Position numbers and translations under genes: made by a program
The notes under the pieces: generated by a model
The model's input: only the letters and a program-made list of their open reading frames with translations
Database searches by the model: none
Told to the model about the DNA's origin: nothing
Assembly (NCBI GenBank): GCA_002734085.1
Contig: NVXV01000008.1
Span: forward strand, 1-64,000
Length of the DNA stretch: 64,000 nt
From: Fluviicola sp.
GTDB lineage: Bacteria; Bacteroidota; Bacteroidia; Flavobacteriales_D; Crocinitomicaceae
Direction of reading: 5' to 3'
Shown: piece after piece, positions 27,584-35,684 of the stretch
How positions within the stretch are numbered: position 1 is the first letter of the stretch
How the letters are laid out: each line of letters opens with the position of its first letter

Positions 27584-29227
27584 TCAAGTTTGTATGACAC
27601 CCACGTTATACTTTTTCTCAGCAGGTTTTAAATTTGCCGCTTCTATTCCCATCGCAATGACTTTACGTGTTTCAACTGGGTCAATAATCGCATCTACCCA
27701 AACTCTGGAAGCAGCGTAGTAAGGACTAATTTGCTCGTCATAACGATTTTTAATCTCGTCAAACATTTGTTTCTCCTTTTCTTCAGTGATTTTTTCACCT
27801 TTTGCTTTTAAAGAAGCAACCTCAATCTGAAGCAACGTTTTTGCAGCAGCAGCTCCACTCATTACAGCGAGTTCAGCAGTCGGCCAGGCAACAATCAAGC
27901 GAGGGTCGTAAGCTTTACCACACATCGCATAGTTTCCAGCACCGTAGGAATTACCCATAACGACCGTGAATTTTGGAACAACAGAATTTGCCATGGCACT
28001 TACCATTTTTGCACCGTCTTTTATAATTCCGCCGTGTTCACTTTTAGAACCAACCATGAAGCCAGAGACATCTTGTAAGAAAACAAGGGGTATATTTTTT
28101 TGATTACACGTCATGATAAAACGTGCAGCTTTATCCGCAGAATCTGAATAAATAACTCCTCCGAATTGCATTTCCCCTTTTCCGCTTTTAGATATAAGTC
28201 TTTGATTGGCTACGATTCCAACACTCCAACCATCTATTCGTGCATAGGCGGTAACAATGGTTTGACCGTAATCTTTTTTGTATTCTGTAAACTTAGAATC
28301 ATCTACTAAACACTTGATGATTTCTTTAACATCGTATGGCTTTGTTCTGTCTTTTGGAAGAATTCCGTAGATATCCTTCACATTTTTTTTAGGTTTAACT
28401 GGCTCAGTTCGGTTAAATCCAGCAGATTCAGCATCACCTATTTGACTCATCAAGTCACGAATCGTTTCCAAACATTCTTCGTCATTTTCAGGTTTGTAAT
28501 CGCAAACACCTGAAATTTCATTGTGTGTTGTTGCACCACCTAATGTTTCGTTATCAATAGATTCACCGATCGCAGCTTTTACAAGGTAAGAACCTGCAAG
28601 GAAAATGGTTCCTGTTTTATTGACTATTAAGCTCTCATCCGACATAATAGGTAAATAAGCACCACCAGCTACACAACTACCCATAACCGCAGCAATTTGT
28701 GTAATCCCTTCAGAACTCATTACGGCGTTATTTCTGAATATTCGCCCAAAATGTTCTTTGTCTGGAAAAATTTCATCCTGCATAGGAAGGAAAACACCAG
28801 CAGAATCTACAAGGTAGATAATCGGTAGTTTATTATCCATAGCAATTTCTTGCGCTCTTAAGTTTTTCTTTCCTGTTATGGGGAACCAAGCTCCAGCTTT
28901 AACTGTTGCATCATTCGCAACCACTATACATTGCCGTCCAGAAACGTAACCAATTTTTATAACAACACCACCAGAAGGGCAACCTCCATATTCTTCGTAC
29001 ATTCCTTTACCAGCCAAAGCAGCAACTTCAAATGAGTCTGTTCCTTTATCCAGTAACATATCGATACGTTCACGAGCTGTTAATTTGCCTTTACTATGAT
29101 GTTTTTCAATTTTCTTTTTACCTCCGCCAAGGTAGATTTTTTGAAGTTCCCTTTCTAATTGAGAGATCTTCATACGCATGGCGTCGTCATTCTTATTAAA
29201 TTCTAAATCTTTTTTTGAAATTGCCAT
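27584..29227 (-). CDS. Acyl-CoA carboxylase beta subunit (methylcrotonyl-CoA type carboxyltransferase)
   Basis: A 547-residue biotin-dependent carboxyltransferase. The N-half carries GKLTARERIDMLLDKG, VDSAGVFLPMQDEIFPDKEHFG and GSCVAGGAYLPIMSDE. The C-half has LVFLQDVSGFMVGSKSEHGG and GNSYGAGNYAMCGKAYDP. The block around the aspartate-rich FPD and HFGRIF most resembles methylcrotonyl-CoA carboxylase beta (leucine degradation), but a propionyl- or geranyl-CoA enzyme cannot be ruled out. The biotin carboxylase partner is not in the window. Confidence 0.88.
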   Translation of the reverse strand: MAISKKDLEFNKNDDAMRMKISQLERELQKIYLGGGKKKIEKHHSKGKLTARERIDMLLDKGTDSFEVAALAGKGMYEEYGGCPSGGVVIKIGYVSGRQCIVVANDATVKAGAWFPITGKKNLRAQEIAMDNKLPIIYLVDSAGVFLPMQDEIFPDKEHFGRIFRNNAVMSSEGITQIAAVMGSCVAGGAYLPIMSDESLIVNKTGTIFLAGSYLVKAAIGESIDNETLGGATTHNEISGVCDYKPENDEECLETIRDLMSQIGDAESAGFNRTEPVKPKKNVKDIYGILPKDRTKPYDVKEIIKCLVDDSKFTEYKKDYGQTIVTAYARIDGWSVGIVANQRLISKSGKGEMQFGGVIYSDSADKAARFIMTCNQKNIPLVFLQDVSGFMVGSKSEHGGIIKDGAKMVSAMANSVVPKFTVVMGNSYGAGNYAMCGKAYDPRLIVAWPTAELAVMSGAAAAKTLLQIEVASLKAKGEKITEEKEKQMFDEIKNRYDEQISPYYAASRVWVDAIIDPVETRKVIAMGIEAANLKPAEKKYNVGVIQT

Positions 29228-29314
29228 AAATTGAAATTATTGTGCGTTAAAAATAATTGAAATGCTCGATTTTTAGGTCATTTTTTGATTAAAATTGAGG
29301 AAATTGTCTTGAAC

Positions 29315-29358
29315 GGAAAAAAAGTAGGAACGCACGGCCGTGCGTCCCTACTTTTTCC
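29315..29358. repeat. Dispersed palindrome, copy 1
   Basis: The core 29324-29351 is nearly a perfect palindrome, with left half GTAGGAACGCACGG. Flanking arms GGAAAAAAA / TTTTTCC extend it to 44 bp. The right edge contains the TAG stop codon of the DUF4199 gene. On the minus strand the hairpin is followed by a T-run, so it probably also works as that gene's terminator. Confidence 0.85.
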
Positions 29359-29824
29359 TCACAAATAAAGCAACAATCGCAGTTGTAATAATTCCCATTA
29401 TTGGTGCACCAATTGTGCTTTGAATAATGTATGATTTTAAGTTGAAATATTCTTTGGCTGCCGCTTCTGTCATTATTTCATTTTCAACCGTGTATTCTAT
29501 TATATTACTAAAGTAATCAGGACTGATAACAGTACTTATTAAGTATTGTGTTAACGGTGTGAAAAGGGCAACAACAAGAGAAATAATAATCCCAGAAATT
29601 AATCCCTGAACATAAGTCATTTTGCCATTGAGATCTCTCTTACGTTTGTCTAAAAGCGCTAAAACGTAGATTAAAATTGCTGGAATTGCTATAAAATTGG
29701 TAATGATCATGTGTTGCTTTATTCGCTCTCCATGAAAGCCTAATAGTTTCTCCATCGTCATCCATAGTAGCATGAATACTGTGAAAATAATACCCCATTT
29801 AATTTCTGTTATTCTATTTTTCAT
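29348..29824 (-). CDS. DUF4199 domain-containing membrane protein
   Basis: About 158 residues with four hydrophobic segments (WGIIFTVFMLLWMTMEKLLG, IAIPAILIYVLALL, LISGIIISLVVALFTPL, and a final TM before VRKK). It is typical of the Bacteroidota-specific DUF4199 family of unknown function. The ATG at 29824 is preferred, 2 bp after the preceding gene's stop. The frame runs upstream to 29863 but would overlap that gene. Its last codons lie in the repeat palindrome. Confidence 0.8.
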   Translation of the reverse strand: MKNRITEIKWGIIFTVFMLLWMTMEKLLGFHGERIKQHMIITNFIAIPAILIYVLALLDKRKRDLNGKMTYVQGLISGIIISLVVALFTPLTQYLISTVISPDYFSNIIEYTVENEIMTEAAAKEYFNLKSYIIQSTIGAPIMGIITTAIVALFVRKK

Positions 29825-29826
29825 CA

Positions 29827-30282
29827 CTATCGTTTTATTTGTTTTTCGTATAAATTGATCCAATCTTCAACAGACATTTTACTTACTAATTGTCCTATTA
29901 GATCGAATGGGATATTATTCACATTTTTAAACCGAATACAGGATTTACCCATATCTAGTTTTGTAGGAACTTCTTTTTTGTATTCTTTCTGAAACCACCC
30001 TAACAATTCAGCGTCAGCATAAATTCCCATGTGATAGAAAGCGATAAAGTTCTTCTGTGAAGCGAAATTCATGAATGGTAAAGGCAATTTAGGATTACAA
30101 TGATATCCTGCAGAGTAAATAGAATGTGGTACTATATAACCAGGCATACCGTAGTTGAGTTCTTCTTTAAATCCTTTAGGTAAATTTTTTAATATTACAT
30201 CTCGTAAATGAGTCAATACTTCATGTCTCTCTTCTGGAGCATTTTGTATGTATTCATCTACATTATTCGCTTCAATCTTCAT
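29827..30282 (-). CDS. DUF1801 domain-containing protein
   Basis: About 151 residues starting MKIEANNVDEYIQNAPEERH. It has the DUF1801 (YdhG-like) features LRDVILKNLPKGFKEELNYGMPGY and NFIAFYHMGIYAD. The ATG at 30282 shares a base with the previous stop codon (TAATG), which decides this start over the longer frame to 30351. The family is of unknown function. It belongs to a tight operon of small proteins. Confidence 0.85.
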   Translation of the reverse strand: MKIEANNVDEYIQNAPEERHEVLTHLRDVILKNLPKGFKEELNYGMPGYIVPHSIYSAGYHCNPKLPLPFMNFASQKNFIAFYHMGIYADAELLGWFQKEYKKEVPTKLDMGKSCIRFKNVNNIPFDLIGQLVSKMSVEDWINLYEKQIKR

Positions 30283-30737
30283 TAGAAATTCGTTTTTTGA
30301 ATTTTTTCGTGTGTATTTAAATAGGTTGGAAGTGCTGCTGAACCGTACCAAGTAAATATTTCGAAACCAAGTAGGCCAGCATCAATGGCTGGATCTGTCT
30401 TGAGTAATTCTAACGTTTCTTCTTTACTTTTAATATCAAAAATAAATAATCCACGATAATCTAGTGCGTTTTTACTTAACGGACCTGCAACAATAAGTTT
30501 TCCTTCTTCCGATAGACGAGAGATATTCTTTAAATGCCCAGAAAAGAGATCTTGAACTCGTTTTTTATCTTCGATAATACTATCTCCAGTTGTTAAGATA
30601 ACAAAGGTATATGATTTCATACCATATTCGTCTGCATCAAGCTCTTTGGCTAAAGTAGAATCATATTTAACTGGTTCTTGTCCATGAGATCTTAAGCATA
30701 TTAAAAATATTAGAGATATTAGAAGTCTAAATTTCAT
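30282..30737 (-). CDS. Secreted YciI-like protein
   Basis: About 151 residues. MKFRLLISLIFLICLRSHGQ is a signal peptide, followed by a YCII-related fold with HLKNISRLSEEGKLIVAGPL and DYRGLFIFDIKSKEE. The frame reaches 30755, but the ATG at 30737 places the signal correctly and sits 1 bp after the preceding stop. YciI domains are small ferredoxin-like modules, usually cytoplasmic, so the signal peptide is a departure. Its role is unknown. Confidence 0.78.
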   Translation of the reverse strand: MKFRLLISLIFLICLRSHGQEPVKYDSTLAKELDADEYGMKSYTFVILTTGDSIIEDKKRVQDLFSGHLKNISRLSEEGKLIVAGPLSKNALDYRGLFIFDIKSKEETLELLKTDPAIDAGLLGFEIFTWYGSAALPTYLNTHEKIQKTNF

Positions 30738-30738
30738 T

Positions 30739-31275
30739 TTATTTAATTTTATCAAGAATTTTCCGAATAGTTTTCACATTTCTATTTGTCGCATTAATCT
30801 TAAACTTATTCGCTAAAAAAGTAGCGTTCAATTTAGCTTTGTGATAACCTTCTGATGGATAAATATACAAAATATCCTCTTTTAGTTGATAGGTTTCTTT
30901 TAAAGAGATATTATCCAACTTCTCATTCCATTCAGTTTCAGATAGCTTTCTATCCATAAAAGTGATATGTAATTTCGATTCGTCATCGCTTTGACTGAAA
31001 AAAGGAAATGCATCTAATGCATTCTTAATTTTCAGGGGAGTTAACACCAAAACTGGAACGGATAGATTAAACTTTTTTTCAAGAACGCTTGTAAATTTTT
31101 GATGCGTCTCATTAAGAGAAAGATCTGTATTTAAAATGATATTTCCAGACTGGATGATTGTAGTTACGTCTTTAAACTTCTCTTTTAAAAGGGTAGACTT
31201 TAAGTCCGCCATTTTGAGTTTATTATGTCCTCCAACATTAACTCCTTTGAGTAGTACGACAAATGTATTCTTCAT
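30739..31275 (-). CDS. DUF1697 domain-containing protein
   Basis: A 178-residue protein with the DUF1697 hallmarks: the start FVVLLKGVNVGGHNKLKM, then TIIQSGNIILNT and the C-terminal NRNVKTIRKI. Its structure-based relatives are small cytoplasmic alpha/beta proteins with no known activity. It is 6 bp after the DUF4268 gene in the same operon. Confidence 0.88.
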   Translation of the reverse strand: MKNTFVVLLKGVNVGGHNKLKMADLKSTLLKEKFKDVTTIIQSGNIILNTDLSLNETHQKFTSVLEKKFNLSVPVLVLTPLKIKNALDAFPFFSQSDDESKLHITFMDRKLSETEWNEKLDNISLKETYQLKEDILYIYPSEGYHKAKLNATFLANKFKINATNRNVKTIRKILDKIK

Positions 31276-31281
31276 ATAGAT

Positions 31282-31746
31282 TTATTTTATTAACTCAATC
31301 AAAATATCTTTGTAGATGTTATAGAAACGATCAAACCGGGTAAGGTGTTCTTTGAAAAACTGAAAAACTTTATTTTCATCCTGCGAATTGTAAATATCCA
31401 CACCATCTAATTCCCAGTAAATGGAGCTGATTTCTTGACCGGCTGCATTATAAGAAATCTGTGTCCATATACCTGGAGTTTCCATTTCGGTTTCAAGGAC
31501 GTTTTTAAGCTCTTCAAACTGCTCCCAAATGATACTTCGAATTCCTTCGTCTTTAGTTTGGATATCTATAGAAAATCTCGCTCGTTCTTGATTCACGTCG
31601 AGTCGGATATAAATCTCTTTTAATCGAGTAGGGTAGTTGAGCCAATTTATTCTACGGCCTTCAGAAGATCTTGTTGAGGAGACATGATTTTTAAACCGCC
31701 CCCAATATTCGGCGTGAATGGCTTTTCGTTCTTCTTTAGAAAACAC
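31282..31746 (-). CDS. DUF4268 domain-containing protein
   Basis: About 154 residues. It begins with GTG at 31746 (MFSKEERKAIHAEYW), the usual DUF4268 N-terminus. The frame extends six codons further to a TTG at 31764 but would then overlap the upstream gene. Domain motifs are RINWLNYPTRLKEIYIRLD and ISSIYWELDGVDIYN. The family has a restriction-endonuclease-like fold in some predictions; no activity can be assigned here. Confidence 0.8.
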   Translation of the reverse strand: MFSKEERKAIHAEYWGRFKNHVSSTRSSEGRRINWLNYPTRLKEIYIRLDVNQERARFSIDIQTKDEGIRSIIWEQFEELKNVLETEMETPGIWTQISYNAAGQEISSIYWELDGVDIYNSQDENKVFQFFKEHLTRFDRFYNIYKDILIELIK

Positions 31747-31748
31747 AA

Positions 31749-32687
31749 CTAAGTATTTAACCAACGCAAAAATTTACCCCAAGCTGTTCTTGGAGTTTCT
31801 TGTTTCTCAATAATGGCTTCCTGCTCTTCAGCTTTCTTTTTAGCCGCTTTTTTCTTCTTTTTCTTGTTGGGTTTATTTTGCTGCCTCTCTTTTTGTTGTT
31901 CCTCGTAAGCTCTACGTTTTGCTTCTTTTTCTAACTTTTTCTTCGCTAGACGCTCTTGTTTATACTTCTCTAGCTCTTTTTCACGTTCTTCTTCGTACGT
32001 TATGACTTTCTTTTGAGACTTGCGAGGTTTTCTTTTGTTTGTTTCAGGCTTTTTTACTGCAGGTTTTGGTACAGGGGTGTCTTCAATTTCAGAAGTATCA
32101 GTCTCTTCCGTATTTTTAGCCTTTACCTCAACATCGATATTTTCTGAATCTTCCTCAATTCGAGCTTCAGCTTCTTCTTCCTCTTCTGCTTTCTTTTCTT
32201 GAATATCAATCTTACCGACAACTTTAACCTCTCGAGATTCAACCTTAGGTGCGCGGATAACACCGTCTACAATGTTCAGGTCTTCTTCCTTTATTTCTTG
32301 AGAAGAATCATCATCCGAAGCAGATTTCTCTTCTCCGTCCTTAGTAGTTTCATCAATCTCCTTTTCAAGAGGATCAAAAGATTCTTTTTTTACTTCTTCA
32401 TGCGCTTCCTCAAACTCTTCTTCGGTTTTTTCTAGAAAAACTTCTTTTGCTTCTTTCTCAGGTTTTACTGATTCAGCATCAGTTTCTTCCTTTTCTGGCT
32501 GTTTTTCTTCAGCGGGAGCTTTCTCCTCCACCACTTTTTTAAAATTCTCTGTGATAGGAGCAACGAATTCATCTGGGATTTTACAATTAGGATGATTTTT
32601 AATCTCTTCATTAAATTCTTTTTGAATGAAATCCAATATTTCACTCGATTTAATGTCTAATTTTCTAGAAAGCTGTCCCAAACGCAT
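31749..32687 (-). CDS. Highly charged protein with IF2-N-like N-terminal domain
   Basis: About 312 residues from the ATG at 32687 (MRLGQLSRKLDI). The first 50 residues resemble the small winged-helix IF2-N domain of initiation factor 2 (RLGQLSRKLDIKSSEILDF, HPNCKIPDEF). The next 150 are Glu/Lys-rich and likely disordered. A Lys/Arg-rich coiled-coil (KYKQERLAKKKLEKEAKR) follows, and a conserved-looking end TAWGKFLRWLN. IF2 itself is much longer and has a GTPase domain, so this is not infB. A role in RNA or ribosome binding is conceivable but unproven. Confidence 0.6.
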   Translation of the reverse strand: MRLGQLSRKLDIKSSEILDFIQKEFNEEIKNHPNCKIPDEFVAPITENFKKVVEEKAPAEEKQPEKEETDAESVKPEKEAKEVFLEKTEEEFEEAHEEVKKESFDPLEKEIDETTKDGEEKSASDDDSSQEIKEEDLNIVDGVIRAPKVESREVKVVGKIDIQEKKAEEEEEAEARIEEDSENIDVEVKAKNTEETDTSEIEDTPVPKPAVKKPETNKRKPRKSQKKVITYEEEREKELEKYKQERLAKKKLEKEAKRRAYEEQQKERQQNKPNKKKKKKAAKKKAEEQEAIIEKQETPRTAWGKFLRWLNT

Positions 32688-32837
32688 AATCAAAATTTTA
32701 GACAAAGATAACGTTCTCATTTAAAAATGGAAATGTTAAATTGAAAATTGGTTTGTATGGGGGATTAGATGTGATAAATGGTCTTGGGATTTTTTAGGAT
32801 TCGTTAGGGTTTTTTATGGAGTTGGTTGTTTTTTTGA

Positions 32838-32966
32838 GTTTAACGTTTTGCAGCTCGTATGTTTGAACCTTAAATTTAACGATATTATTTAAGGAGAATG
32901 ATTGAGCTGAGGATGATTTATCATTCAAAGTGCAATCGTAGCAGTGTTTTGTAGGTGGTATTAAGT
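32838..32966 (-). repeat. attC-like site 1
   Basis: Minus-strand R' box GTTAAAC (32844-32838, a full GTTRRRY match) and R''-like ACTTAAT (32966-32960). Inside are two hairpins: CCTTAAAT / ATTTAAGG at 32868-32894, and the 38-bp element 32900-32937 (GATTGAGCT ... AGTGCAATC) shared with sites 3 and 8. Confidence 0.55.
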
Positions 32967-32983
32967 GCTTATTATCAATAAAA

Positions 32984-33472
32984 CTATTTCTCTATGTACT
33001 CTATAAACATACCGGTGTAATCCATGCAATCAGAGTAGTGTAATATTGATTCCTCTTCATAGATACAGGTAATGTCGTACTCAGTACAAAACAATTCAAG
33101 CTTAGAAGTAATTAATATCTTTATTTTTTCGTCTAGAATATTCTGTTCTTTTTCTAATTCTTTATTAGCATGTATTTGAAATATTTCATATTCTTCTTGA
33201 ATAGATTTTAAAGAATCCTCTATTTCAATTTTTTGAATTGAATCTAGTCTACCATTATGATGTGTGTTAAGCACATAATTTTCCATTTTTTTATACAATG
33301 ACTTCAGCGTATCAATATATTTTTTTTCCTGCAGTTGAATGTATTTGAGTCCTGAGGAATATTCAGGTAGCACCTTCACTACTTTAGAGTAATTAATATA
33401 GCCGGAATCATTTTGCCCAAAAATGGAAAAGCTAAGCAGTAGCCAAAAGAATAGAGATATAAAACGTATCAT
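32984..33472 (-). CDS. Skp/OmpH-like secreted protein in a cassette
   Basis: A 162-residue protein with signal peptide (MIRFISLFFWLLLSFSIFGQ). The remainder has the OmpH/Skp pattern: GYINYSKVVKVLPEYSSGLKYI, a long coiled-coil of about 80 residues, and a terminal strand around ILHYSDCMDYTGMFIEYI. Skp-like proteins are periplasmic chaperones for outer-membrane proteins. The motif at the start is convincing, but the coiled-coil is weakly conserved. It is the 3'-most cassette of the array, framed by minus GTTAAGTG at its 5' side and its inverted partner at its 3' side. Confidence 0.65.
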   Translation of the reverse strand: MIRFISLFFWLLLSFSIFGQNDSGYINYSKVVKVLPEYSSGLKYIQLQEKKYIDTLKSLYKKMENYVLNTHHNGRLDSIQKIEIEDSLKSIQEEYEIFQIHANKELEKEQNILDEKIKILITSKLELFCTEYDITCIYEEESILHYSDCMDYTGMFIEYIEK

Positions 33473-33513
33473 ATGTAAGAGTTTTTTGGTTTTATTTGCA
33501 ATACTCTAGTTAC

Positions 33514-33592
33514 ACTTAACGGTTCTGCGCTAGGCAAAGTGGCGCTTTTATCGAGTATGTTCGTGCGCCATTTTGCTTAGTGCATGTTAGTA
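33514..33592 (-). repeat. attC-like site 2
   Basis: Minus-strand R' box GTTAAGT (33520-33514) and R'' TACTAAC (33592-33586). Two 19-base arms, 33527-33545 and 33565-33583 (GCGCTAGGCAAAGTGGCGC and its partner), pair with G-T wobbles on the plus strand around a 19-base loop. The arms resemble those of site 9 in array 2. Confidence 0.65.
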
Positions 33593-33594
33593 AC

Positions 33595-34248
33595 CTATTT
33601 ATTTCTAATTGCATATTTTCTTATTAACCAAATTAATATCATTGCCACTAAAGCAACCGTCATTAATAATCCACTATGCTCCATTTCTTTTTTGACTTCT
33701 TCTACTTTTTGGTTTTCTTCTGGTAGATAAAGATAGGGGGAACCGTGTTTAATGGATGTAATCAGGTTTTCAAAGTTCTCCTTGTCTTTAATGCTTATCC
33801 CATTTGAATTGTCAAATTGAATTCCCATAATTCCAAATTCATCAATTGTGAATCCGAAGATAGATGTGTCCCTGAGTATGATTGTTCTACCATATACACA
33901 ATGGTTCGACTCATCAATTTTTATGTCTTCAAAAGTGATCCCACTTTCTTTTGTTACTTCAAGTTTTATTTCGACGATTTTTTCAAATGTCAAATTTTTC
34001 GTCCCTGACAAAGAGTCGTAATAAATAATTATTCGCTTTAATCCAGTTCTATCATCTTTCTTTTCATAAGCAGCCATTAATTGTCGATCAAATATGGTTG
34101 ATTTAAAGGTCGTTAACTGTTCTTCTGAAAATTCAATAAATCCTTGGGGTAATTTGATTTTACTGCCATGAAAAGCAACAAGTGTGTCACTTCCCAAAGC
34201 TAAATTGTAGCAAAGGCAAAAAAGTATGATTATTAATTTGTTGTTCAC
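33595..34248 (-). CDS. Hypothetical secreted/membrane-anchored protein in a cassette
   Basis: 217 residues: signal peptide (MNNKLIIILFCLCYNLALG), a polar domain of about 160 residues with no family I recognise (TLVAFHGSKIKLPQGFIEFS near its start), and a C-terminal membrane helix (LLMTVALVAMILIWLIRKYA). The TAG stop overlaps the R'' box of site 2. The cassette is delimited on both sides by GTTAGTAACC in inverted orientation (33586-33595 and 34263-34272), the clearest cassette boundary in the window. Confidence 0.6.
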   Translation of the reverse strand: MNNKLIIILFCLCYNLALGSDTLVAFHGSKIKLPQGFIEFSEEQLTTFKSTIFDRQLMAAYEKKDDRTGLKRIIIYYDSLSGTKNLTFEKIVEIKLEVTKESGITFEDIKIDESNHCVYGRTIILRDTSIFGFTIDEFGIMGIQFDNSNGISIKDKENFENLITSIKHGSPYLYLPEENQKVEEVKKEMEHSGLLMTVALVAMILIWLIRKYAIRNK

Positions 34249-34265
34249 TCGTGTATCTTAATGGT

Positions 34266-34397
34266 TACTAACGTTCAGGGCTATGAAACCGCTGCTGTTC
34301 TTTAAAGTTAATGATAATTTTAAAGGCAAACGATTGAGCTAAGATGATTTATCATTCGAAGCGAGATTGGTGCTGTATTTTTTATGTGGTGTTATGA
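34266..34397 (-). repeat. attC-like site 3
   Basis: R' box GTTAGTA on the minus strand (34272-34266) and R''-like GCTCATAAC near 34399-34391. It contains an AT-rich hairpin (CTTTAAA / TTTAAAG, 34300-34325) and the second copy of the 38-bp GATTGAGCT hairpin (34332-34368). At about 132 bp it is close to the length of Vibrio repeats. Confidence 0.6.
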
Positions 34398-34400
34398 GCG

Positions 34401-34958
34401 TTAATAGTTAGGGTTTTCGGGGTCATATTGATTTTTAAATTTATGACAGAAATACCAATTACCCACTAAAGTCTTTCTTTCAGTTGAGAGTTGATATAAA
34501 TTACGTTTGTATATATATCTATAAGTTGTAATCGCTTGATCTGGATTCCGAACTATTATTGAATCAGGAAGTCCTATTATTGTTTTATAATCGTATGTAT
34601 TCGAAACAGAATCAAAACTTGTAACCCTCATAGCTCCGTAATAATACCAAAAGACATTGCCATTATCTGTCAACACAACACTCGGTTTATCACCATAAAA
34701 AACTGTATCCGCTTTCGAATGTAAGTTTCGATAAATACTCGATCGTTGTAATCTAGTAAAGTCAACGTAGTTTCCAAGGGAATCAATGCATACATCATAA
34801 GTGCACCGTGTTTCTGTAGTACTAGGTCCTTTATGGATTTCTTCAAATTCTAAAACTCTCGAGATGTTATGTTTTGCTAATTCTTTGGTATCGAAATCCC
34901 ATATTTGAGCAATCAAGCTAAATGGTGCAAACATTAATATTATAAAATTAATCCTCAT
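34401..34958 (-). CDS. Hypothetical secreted protein in a cassette
   Basis: About 185 residues from the ATG at 34958, chosen because it opens a signal peptide (MRINFIILMFAPFSLIAQ). The frame runs to 34994, but that would read into the attC R' box. The mature protein is rich in Tyr, Asp and Thr (GNVFWYYYGAMRV, TTYRYIYKRNLYQLS) and not recognised. The stop codon touches the R'' box of site 3. It probably acts in the periplasm or outside; no function can be given. Confidence 0.55.
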   Translation of the reverse strand: MRINFIILMFAPFSLIAQIWDFDTKELAKHNISRVLEFEEIHKGPSTTETRCTYDVCIDSLGNYVDFTRLQRSSIYRNLHSKADTVFYGDKPSVVLTDNGNVFWYYYGAMRVTSFDSVSNTYDYKTIIGLPDSIIVRNPDQAITTYRYIYKRNLYQLSTERKTLVGNWYFCHKFKNQYDPENPNY

Positions 34959-34990
34959 GGTTAAAGTCTGAATCATTCTGTATAAGTGCC

Positions 34991-35070
34991 CCACAACGTT
35001 TTCCAGCTACACCTTGCGCCGTTAACACGAATGTACGAAAAAAAGGCGTTAGGTGTAGGTGGTGTTATAC
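34991..35070 (-). repeat. attC-like site 4
   Basis: R' side GTTGTGG (34997-34991, minus) and R'' side GTATAAC (35070-35064). Arms CTACACCTTGCGCC (35007-35020) and GGCGTTAGGTGTAG (35045-35058) pair except for two central bases, with a 24-base loop containing an A-run. Confidence 0.65.
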
Positions 35071-35092
35071 GCATGTTACTTTAATTTCCTAA

Positions 35093-35536
35093 TTACGATT
35101 TATACTGATTATTCTCAATTAGTCCAACTACCTCTCTGTAGTCATCCTTGTACTCTTTTGTTATGTTTAGCTTAATCTTCACTTTGTGCTCAACTAAGCA
35201 CTTTATTAGCGGAGTCAGATCGTCAATGTTTTCATACATAAATGAGCGATGACCGAAGAACTTACTATTTATTTTATCTTTATTAAAGTGAAAAAGTACA
35301 TAAGGTCTTTGGTATGATCCTTTTCTGTTGCGTACTTCTACTGCATACAACTCTGAGTAGTCAAATCGTGCATTTCGTTTTATCAAACTAAATCGAAAAG
35401 GGTATAGTCGATTGAAGTATGAAGGGTAAAACTGAAAGATTCTTACAGAAAAGATACTAACCAAATAAATCAACAAAATGGATATTGATAAATACTCTAG
35501 ACTATAAGTGCTGTGGTTGATCAAGGGTACAAACAC
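35093..35536 (-). CDS. Hypothetical membrane protein in a cassette
   Basis: At least 147 residues from a GTG at 35536. The N-terminal part is hydrophobic (YLSISILLIYLVSIFSVRIF), and the C-terminal part is a polar domain with charged helices (KVKIKLNITKEYKDDYREV), perhaps PH-like. The frame stays open upstream for about 18 codons encoding another hydrophobic stretch (YYLWLIATTAAVF) with no ATG, GTG or TTG before the stop. An ATT at 35593 is the only sensible earlier start. Not recognised by family. Confidence 0.5.
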   Translation of the reverse strand: MFVPLINHSTYSLEYLSISILLIYLVSIFSVRIFQFYPSYFNRLYPFRFSLIKRNARFDYSELYAVEVRNRKGSYQRPYVLFHFNKDKINSKFFGHRSFMYENIDDLTPLIKCLVEHKVKIKLNITKEYKDDYREVVGLIENNQYKS

Positions 35537-35631
35537 CGCGGCAGCAGTTGTAGCTATAAGCCAAAGATAATATGTTTTTGTTTGAAATAAAATATCCGTT
35601 TATTTATAAATGACTAAGGTTTACTAATTAC

Positions 35632-35684
35632 CTACAACGACCCTGAATAAAGTGCGTTTTAATGCACTTTATTTTTTGTTGGCA
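35632..35684 (-). repeat. attC-like site 5 (short)
   Basis: R' box GTTGTAG (35638-35632, minus) and R'' TGCCAAC (35684-35678). The arms AATAAAGTGC / GCACTTTATT are a perfect 10-bp stem with an 8-base loop. At 53 bp it is the size of the short attC sites of mobile integrons. The last codons of the next gene overlap it. Confidence 0.65.
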
